From: Fragilaria crotonensis
Lineage: Eukaryota; Bacillariophyta; Fragilariophyceae; Fragilariales; Fragilariaceae
Direction of reading: 5' to 3'
Length of the DNA: 35,336 bases
Assembly (NCBI GenBank): GCA_022925895.1
Contig: JAKSYS010000650.1
Coordinates: forward strand, 1-35,336
Positions 28,512-35,336 of this stretch are shown in pieces. Both the position numbers and the translations under genes were made by a program. Positions within the stretch are counted from its first letter, which is position 1. Each line of letters begins with the position of its first letter. The notes under the pieces are model-generated. The model did no database searches, was not told the DNA's origin, and saw nothing but the letters and a program-made list of their open reading frames with translations.

Positions 28512-30274
28512 TTGTTCTCACACGCAGATCATCGCTTCTACCGGAAAACAACCCGGGAATCGAACCTGCAACCCCCAATCCTGAAAACTCAGACAGTTCT
28601 ACCGAAATTGACGAAACAGAACATGAAACGTCAGCAATTCCTGAAAACTCACCCATTTCTGACACTCCTGCTCCTTTTATTGACACTTCGCAACAAAATC
28701 CGACAGAAAATCCGTCGAATCCCTTGCAGCGACTGTCACGTGCAGTCGGACAAATTCTAACACCAAAAACCCCCTTGTCCGACACAGCAGACCAAACCCA
28801 GCCTCCAACCGCTGAAATTGTTCCCAAAACACCAACGTCAAGACCAAACGCTCCGTTACCGCCGAAACGCTCAGAAACTCACCCAACGTTCGCTTACCCG
28901 CCAAGACAAGAGACATTCTTCGACGACGACGACCAAGACGACGAACAAGAAGACGACAACGGACCGCCTCAGATTCCCTTAGGTTCTCCTGATGCCCTGA
29001 CTTCATCAACAAGAACCGACTTCACATATCCTCCGATTGAAGATTTGACAAGAACGCTCCTGAAATACGCCAAGACTGCAAACCTTCGAAAGCTGAACTA
29101 TCCAAGTGATCTTCTCCAACGACGACGTCAGTTCAATGCCTTTATGGACAACCTTCAAATTGTTTGCAACATATCTCCATGGACACGCAACGTCTTTGAC
29201 CTTTGGCCAAAGCAAATCAGCTACTCCCATCCATGCATTGGCACAGCACTCTACAACCTGATCTTCACCAACATCAGTGATCCTTGCCAGAAGCACATCA
29301 TTGACTGTCCACCTGATGCCAGAACTGCCATTCTGACTCTAAGACGTCATTGTGCTCCACTCACCCAAGATCACATTGAACGACGCGCGAATCCTTCTAC
29401 TCGATCAAACAAGGTCACCAAGAAGTTGCGACATCATACTTGAATCGCATTCGGACTCTAACGCGCGACTGCTATCATGCCGGTATCCCTAACACCGATG
29501 CCGACATTATCAAGCGAACCATCCGTGGCGGCAGCAATCACCACTTTTATGCTGCTTCCTACCAACGTTTTGACGCCGACATCCGTCGAGCTGAGTTGAA
29601 TGACGAAGAACTACCCACTTTTGCGGAACTTGAGAGCCACCTGCTGAACATCGACGACTCGCGTGGACTCACTCTCCCTTCCCAAAATCAACGCAATTAC
29701 AACCAGCATGCAAATTCTGCACGTCAACCGTTTTCAAACCAATCCTCTCGCCCTCGCCAAGGCACAACGCGCGTTTTCACACCACGCCAACAACATGCCT
29801 TCAGTTCTATGATGCGACCGTACACTGCTTCAAACAACAGACCACCGCATCGACCAAACAATCGAGGACCGAATCAAGCTCCTGCACCACCAAGACAACA
29901 TAACAACAATGATCGCAGGAGCACACCACAACAATCTCGCCCTTTTCAACAACAGAATCGCGGCTCACGCCCTCCTCTCAGACCGATATCTTCAAACAAT
30001 GGAAATCAACGGCGCCCTCCAAACAACACACCAGCTGTGAGACGAAACCTAACACATCCAATGCTGCAAATATTGTATGCAATAACTGTGGTAGACTTGG
30101 CCACTATGCTAATCGATGCATAACCGCCAATCGCTCATCAACTAACCAGAACAACCGTGGAGGACCGCCGCCCAGAAATCCAAACAATGAAAATGCAGCA
30201 CCCGCAACCAGCGTGCTTACTTCATTACTGACTCAACTGCTTCTAACTCCCATGCTTTTCACCATCAAGCATAC
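28472..30274 (+). pseudogene. Gag of the large Copia element, frameshifted, with zinc knuckle
   Basis: Residues from 28472 onward (TTG start; no in-frame ATG for about 200 codons) are Pro/Thr-rich, with a strongly acidic run (DDDDQDDEQEDDN). The Gag core follows (IEDLTRTLLKYAKTANLRKLNYPSD, then FNAFMDNLQIVCNISPWT). Near 29,390 the reading moves to the frame 29440-30123, which continues Gag (RIRTLTRDCYHAGIP; HFYAASYQRFDAD) into a Gln/Asn/Arg/Pro-rich nucleic-acid-binding tail. The CCHC knuckle CNNCGRLGHYANRC is encoded at 30078-30119 in a third frame. Gag packages element RNA into particles. Here three frames are needed, so it is broken. Confidence 0.7.
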
Positions 30275-31045
30275 ATGGCCACCTGTGACCTCCAGGGCAC
30301 CTTCAATGGCCCATCTGCAGTTACCTCATGGCCTGATGTCAATGCTCCTCAGATGGAAATCAACAGAGCATTGCTCAACAATGATTTCTTACCATCAGCA
30401 CCAAACTCTCCACCCAACACAGGCTCAACAGAACTCTTCCCTGAAGACCCCTTATCAACACATCAAAGATTTGGACCACCAAGTCTTGACAACTGGCTAC
30501 CTGACAGTGGTGCCACATGTCATTATACACCCGTTTTCAGCGACCTTCGTGATGTTGAAGCCTGCCACATCCCTGTCTCTCTTGCTGATGGAACCACCAA
30601 GATCTCAACATTCAAAGGAACCACTGACTGCTACTTCACCTCTGATGAAGGACAAAAGTCCATCCTTGGCCTAACTGATGTTTATTATATTGAAGGTCTC
30701 AGCCACCGCCTTCTTTCCCTGACAAACATCTCTGCAACCCAAAATTTCACAGTCATCATCCAGAACAGAGCCACTACAATCCAGTTCCCAAACAACTCAA
30801 AATACACATGGCCCCTGCTCCTGCATGAACTCCCAACACAGAATGCCTTTTCTACCATGGCACAACCTGCTGTGGACACCACACCTGATGAAACTTCCTT
30901 CTCCCCTGCATTTGACCAACATGTTGATCCTACACAAGCTGACACCTCAAGACCAACAACTTCTTTGCCTCTTGAGACCATATCCCGTCGCCTTGCGCAC
31001 CGAAATTTCCGCAATCTCATGACCGGATCCCTGCATCACGCTTGA
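30275..31045 (+). pseudogene. Protease and integrase N-terminal region of the large Copia element
   Basis: A 256-codon frame. The aspartic protease active site is WLPDSGATCHYT (about 30,500-30,530), with LADGTTKI and the SILGLTDVYYIEGLSHRLLS stretch, the classic Copia pattern running into the pre-integrase region. The zinc-binding pre-integrase signature is present as RRLAHRNFRNL near the end. Upstream, a different frame (QRAYFITDSTASNSHAFHH) connects the zinc knuckle region to this one through a frameshift near 30,205. Confidence 0.75.
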
Positions 31046-31944
31046 ATGATCATACACTCACCTGCGATTGACAAAAACACTTGGATATTTATCTCGATTA
31101 GCCAAAACACGCTCGCAGCAAAATTCCTCTCAGACAAGGCTCAGAACCGTTTCACCAACTTCACCTTGATCTCATGAGAAACCCTTTCGGTTTGGACTCA
31201 CCACTGCAACAAACTATTCAGCCTACCTCTTTATTGTCACAACACCTGGCAAGCTAACTGGCTGGATAGGACTTCCAACTGAAAGCACCACATCCATCAT
31301 CACAGCCCTTAAGTCCTGGCTTACTCAGACAGAACTACTTGGCCGCACAAAGTCCGTCCGCTTCATCCGTACTGATGCCGGATCTGCCTTTACATCTGCA
31401 AAATTCATCACAGAATGCAACAACCTTTGAATTAAACTTGAAGCTGCTGCTCCAGAACACCAAGAAATGAATGGCATCTGTGAAGCCAAATGGAGAGAAG
31501 TCCACAACACTGCAAATGTACTTCTCAACACTGCCCGACTTGGCGGTGCCTTCTTCCATCATGCACATGCCTATGCTGTTAGCATTATTAATGCTTGTCC
31601 AGCCAAGAATGTGACTGACCAACATGGCAACCCAACCACACCCTTCCAATACAGCTATGGCAGAAAACCAAGCCTTGCCAACTTCCGTATTTGGATGCCC
31701 TGTCTACTTCAAGCGCACGAACCGACCTTCCGCAACAAGCTGATTACCTATAAGCAACAACTCCAACGTGCTTCCCGTGGTATCTTCATCGGATTTCCAG
31801 AGAACTCAGCCGGATGGCTAGTTTACTCTCCTGATCATCCGCAGCGCATCGTCATCACTCGACGCCTACTTTGATGAAGACTTCAGCTCTGCCCTTGCCT
31901 TCGATTCAAAGCCCTTTGCCGGAGCCATTCCCATCCGATCTCAC
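31046..31944 (+). pseudogene. Integrase core of the large Copia element (DD35E visible, broken)
   Basis: The first catalytic Asp is in HLDLM (31168-31170), the second in RTDAGSAF (31374-31376), and the Glu in NGICEAKW (31482-31484). The second Asp and the Glu are in one frame, 36 codons apart, which is the DD35E spacing. Premature stops occur at about 31,065 and 31,428, and at least one frame change separates the first Asp from the second. The open frame 31467-31874 covers the C-terminal part (IINACPAKNVTDQ; TPFQYSYGRKPS; RGIFIGFPENSAGWLVY). Near 31,860 the reading shifts again to the frame that becomes the reverse transcriptase. Confidence 0.75.
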
Positions 31945-34194
31945 TTGGATCCCAATGGACTCCAATCTTTGGACAACTCTGAACCATCAATTGTCCACCA
32001 AACCGGATCTGCTGCCAATCTAGGCATCACACCATCCACCTATCTTGAAGAACTCCATGACTCTGAACAACTTTTACAAGCACAAGACAATGGCCCTTCA
32101 AGCACTGCCCATCCAGAAGATGATATTGATGACACTGATCCCATCACAGAATCTGACATCTCTCCTGGACCAACACCACCAACTCCTCAGCTGATCAACT
32201 GGACCTTTCACCAACTGAGACACACCCCACTTCACAAGGAAATGACTTTATACTTCCAAGAGTGTGCTGAATCTCTGCCATCAGTTGATCCCATCCACAC
32301 TGCCATGCTCGCCGTTGACGCATCCACAACTTCGCCCACCGACGATCCCGTGGACAAGTATCTCCCTGAACCGCAATCCTTCAAAGCCGTTCTCAAACTT
32401 GACGATGACGTCCGCAATGCCTGGCTACATGCTATTCGCATGGAAATCAAGAACTTAATCGACCACGATACCTTCATTCTGGGTGAACAACCCCGGAAAG
32501 ATGAACTCATCATCCCTGTCAAACTTGTCTTGAAAGCAAAACAAACTGCAACTGGTAAACTTGAAAACTTAAAGCTCGCCTTGTCGCCCGTGGCGACTTG
32601 GAAAACGACGATTGAAGAAAACTAAAGCTGCTTACCAGCAATTTCTCCAACAACAAAAACAAGACAATGCTGAAAACAATCCTGAATCCAGCAAGACAAC
32701 TAACACCATCCCAATTGAGGTACCTCAACCTTTTGAGGACACATGGTCACCCTGTGCATCTTCAAGAGGGGTCAAGTTACTTCTCTCAACAATCTGTGCA
32801 TCCCACCGCACTCTCAAAAGTGCCGACTTCATTGGCGCATATCTACAAGCCAAAGTCATCGGTCGCCACTTTGTCAGACTTCCACTTGAGTATGCATATT
32901 ATTTCCTGAATATGCTAAATACTTTGGAACTCCAGCCCTTTTGAACAAGGGAATCTATGGACTTGTTTATTCTGGAAAATATTGGAACATTGAATTCTCT
33001 GAATGGCTTTACTCCAAAGGATTCATCCAATCCCAGTCTGAACCCTCCTATTTTGTCTTTACAACAAACACAACCAATGGTTACGCCTCTTCTTTGTCGA
33101 CGACATGCTCTACGCTGGCAGCAATGACGCCATCGAAAAAGAATTCGAAGAATCTGTCCGCAATCGCTTTGACGTCAAGTTCCTTGGACCTGCTCAATGG
33201 TTCTTGCAAATGCGTATCCATCAACACAAAGACAAAACCTACACTCGACCAACATCGCTACGTTCTCAACACTTTGCAACGTTACGATCCCAACTCCGAG
33301 TTCCCTGAACGTGAAACACCATTCCCACCGGATTACACCTTCAGTAAAGACAATCGACCTGTCACCGATCATGACAAACAAGTTGTCGAACAACACGAGA
33401 AACGCCTCCCATTCCGCTCCGCTGTATGTACGCTACTCTATCTTGCCTACAACACCCGTGCTGATATCCTCTTCGCAGTCTGCAAACTTGCAAAAGCCTG
33501 CGTCTGCCCTGGCGCACTCGACTTCCGTGCTCTTATCTGGCTGATTGGCTACCTACGCCGTCGCCCCTATTATGCCATCAAGTTCTACCCGGATGCCACG
33601 ACCAACCCTGTTTACGACATATGTCGTCAACACCGCATTCCCCATTCCGACTTAACCGTATTTTCCGACGCCAGCTGGCAAGATTGCCCTGACACTGGCC
33701 GCTCTACTGTCGGTTATATGATCTTCCACAACGGTGCCCTCATCGAAGCCAACTCTACGATGCCAACACCAATTGCTATGTCAACGTCCGAGGCCGAATA
33801 TATGGCCGCATGTTCTGCATCCATGGCCACAGCTCACATTCGGATGTTACTCTACGATATGACATACCTCGGAACCAAACATTGGCGCGAATCTATGCAG
33901 CGTCTTCCAACCATCCCATCGATTCTCATGATCGACAACGAAGCCACTGTGCAGATCGCCAAGAACGGCAAATTAACCCGCAAGACTCGTCACATCGAAC
34001 GACGTTTCCACTATGTCCGTCAAGGTCAACAAGACGGTATACATCAACTACATTGGATACCTTGCGACTCCCAACTTGCCGACATCCTCACAAAAACACA
34101 AGTCTCATCCAAAATTGATCTACACATCAACAAAGTCTTCTGTACACTTCCTGAGCACATGCTACAATCTACAAGTGAATCTACAGAGATTTGA
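31945..34194 (+). pseudogene. Reverse transcriptase and RNase H of the large Copia element
   Basis: The frame 31945-32625 has no ATG start. It carries a linker and the start of RT (EPQSFKAVLKLDDDVRNAWL). The frame 32612-32944 has DFIGAYLQAKV. The frame 32941-34194 begins LNKGIYGLVYSGKYWN. The active site FFVDDMLYAG (VDD at 33096-33104) is in yet another frame, which runs to about 33,235 before the main frame resumes (LDQHRYVLNTLQRYDP). RNase H follows with FSDASWQD (33661 on), SEAEYMA (33787 on) and IDNEATVQIA (about 33931), then KTRHIERRFHYVR. The catalytic residues are kept, but four frame changes inactivate the protein. Confidence 0.8.
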
Positions 34195-34197
34195 TTC

Positions 34198-34205
34198 AAG
34201 AGGGG
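34198..34205 (+). other. Polypurine tract of the large Copia element
   Basis: AAGAGGGG lies directly before the TGTTAAAC LTR start and 3 bp after the pol stop codon, the expected position for plus-strand priming. Confidence 0.65.
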
Positions 34206-35170
34206 TGTTAAACATTCCGTATCGCCCTACATATTTTTCTATTATCCCTATCCCTAAACTGACGCCGAGTGCACAGTAAAACATTACATCCGTGCTCCAG
34301 TAACCAGTGCGACACTGCACGACTGGAATCAAAACTCACGTCGATTCAAATCATGTTCATCTTCCATCGAGTTTGTACATTGATTTTCAAACGACGCTCA
34401 ACGCCTCGTTTACGAAAACAACGCAGCCGTACGCTGCGACCGTGATTGATATGAGGAGTGTTCCTGATTGTTCCAAGGAACACCCTTCATCAGACCTCTC
34501 ATTTCGGTCGCCCTCTTTTTCCCACAATTGTCAATTTTTCATATTTTAGTGTCACTCACCTTTTTTTGCACATATTTTTCTCACGATGATGATGATCGAC
34601 CATGACGCGTTTTTACCCGCCGTCGCCATGACATCATATACACCGTGCTGTACAAATATTAGTAGCCAGTACGACGGTACTCACTACAACGACAATACAA
34701 CACAACACGGCGACCGGTACAACAGTACCCTCGCACATCACTTCTCTGCCCGTCGATAGTACGCGCACGTCTGAGTTTACCGTTACTGTACATAACGATA
34801 AACTAATAGACAGTGCCCACTATACGACACGCGATATTTATACTAGTCAGTCTCTCGCACATACGTGTGGCGATAGAACGACAGATAGTACATGTATCGT
34901 CATCTGTAGCGGTAGACAGCACTGCGTAGCTGTACCGTTTATAGATGAACTATGCAGTAGTCAGTGTCGTACTAGACACTTACCTACTGGGGGCGTACCC
35001 CGTAACGGTTACGTCCTGGTTCTTAACCCGAACCTTACGCCGACCTGCGCGTTGACAGGTTCCGTTAACCCGAACCATATCAACTCTACACTCTATACTA
35101 GTACCCAGCGGCTTGTCTACCGGTGAATATCATACATATGGATCCGATTAGAATGCAAGGAAATGACGTC
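34206..35170 (+). repeat. Probable 3' LTR of the large Copia element (right end uncertain)
   Basis: It starts TGTTAAACATTCCG after the purine tract. With no partner LTR in the window, its end cannot be fixed. A CA end near 35,174 (GTCAACA) is one possibility and would give about 970 bp. Inside, 34,670-34,960 is dense in TAC/GTA words, and 35,019-35,080 has two copies of TTAACCCGAACC, one of them in a GGTTC...GAACC hairpin. No gene was recognised from here to the end of the window. Confidence 0.5.
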
Positions 35171-35336
35171 AACATTTTCGTCACAGTAATGAAGCTGCGT
35201 GGGACCATCATGTAGAGCACCCCAGACACGCGTAGGCCGAAGAAAACATGGAATCTTTGTTTCTCATTTCTTTATGGGTTTTCCAGTACGCCTGCCCACC
35301 CTTTGTTCACGCCAGCCAGTTAATTTGAAATTTGTT

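Larger units (their letters stand above)
25200..35170 (+). mobile_element. Large decayed Ty1/Copia retrotransposon (borders approximate)
   Basis: The domain order is unassigned N-terminal frame, gag with zinc knuckle, protease, integrase, reverse transcriptase, RNase H. Integrase before reverse transcriptase defines the Copia type. The coding strand is strikingly poor in G and rich in C and A from about 25.2 kb to 34.2 kb, which suggests one element rather than several. At least ten frame changes plus several stops show it is inactive. A purine tract (AAGAGGGG, 34198-34205) and a TGTTAAAC LTR start at 34206 mark the 3' end. No copy of that LTR is visible upstream, so the 5' end is lost or lies beyond a rearrangement. 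Start and end coordinates are estimates. Confidence 0.75.

Noticed and set aside
1-35336. CRISPR arrays, tRNA and rRNA genes, bacterial operons
   Set aside because: No regularly spaced short repeats, no cloverleaf or rRNA signatures were recognised by eye, and gene organisation is eukaryotic. A tRNAscan or Rfam run would be needed to exclude small RNAs fully.

Overview
The window looks like a repeat-rich nuclear contig from a photosynthetic stramenopile, most likely a diatom. The main evidence is an intact plastid ferredoxin-NADP+ reductase whose presequence is bipartite: a signal peptide, then a Ser-His-Ala|Phe cleavage motif of the ASAFAP type. Diatom-style Copia gag and pol fragments, short GT-AG intron candidates and the absence of operon structure agree with this. 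The species cannot be named from sequence alone.

Left third (1-12,540): two diverged copies of one genomic segment lie in the same orientation. Each carries a minus-strand gene of exactly 660 codons (714-2696 and 7384-9366). The predicted proteins join an N-terminal membrane anchor or signal, a five-bladed beta-propeller resembling glycoside hydrolase family 43, and a C-terminal PAPS-dependent sulfotransferase. They are about 92% identical by eye. The segment upstream of each gene was hit by a different transposon: a 979-bp TIR element (2932-3910) in copy 1, and a young 2.85-kb non-autonomous Copia element with apparently identical 488-bp LTRs (9601-12454) in copy 2. Between the copies are a (GT)n tract, a TACTGTA-rich stretch and the remains of a possible LINE-like element (coiled-coil ORF plus RNase H-like fragment).

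Middle (12,541-22,000): three copies of a ~1.65-kb element with ~38-bp terminal inverted repeats starting CACTAGAGACC. One copy (14081-15734) sits inside another (12580-15890), and a third lies inverted at 18995-20647. No transposase domain and no target-site duplication could be recognised. The third copy ends 71 bp before the probable start codon of the ferredoxin-NADP+ reductase gene (20719-21999), and its terminal repeat supplies an upstream in-frame ATG. The ~3.1 kb between the inverted copies holds a decayed gene fragment, a 33-bp palindrome and otherwise nothing recognisable.

Right (22,000-35,336): an intact ankyrin-repeat gene on the minus strand (22601-23869) is followed by a relic of an ankyrin gene joined to a truncated retrotransposon gag. 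From about 25.2 kb to the right edge lies a large, strongly G-poor (plus strand) Ty1/Copia element: about 3.2 kb of unassigned reading frame, then gag with zinc knuckle, protease, integrase, reverse transcriptase and RNase H, a purine tract and the start of a 3' LTR. It is broken by at least ten frameshifts and several stops, and no 5' LTR is visible.

Probable functional host genes are therefore the two propeller-sulfotransferase paralogues, the ferredoxin-NADP+ reductase and the ankyrin protein. Most of the remaining sequence is mobile or decayed. I recognised no tRNA, rRNA or CRISPR array.
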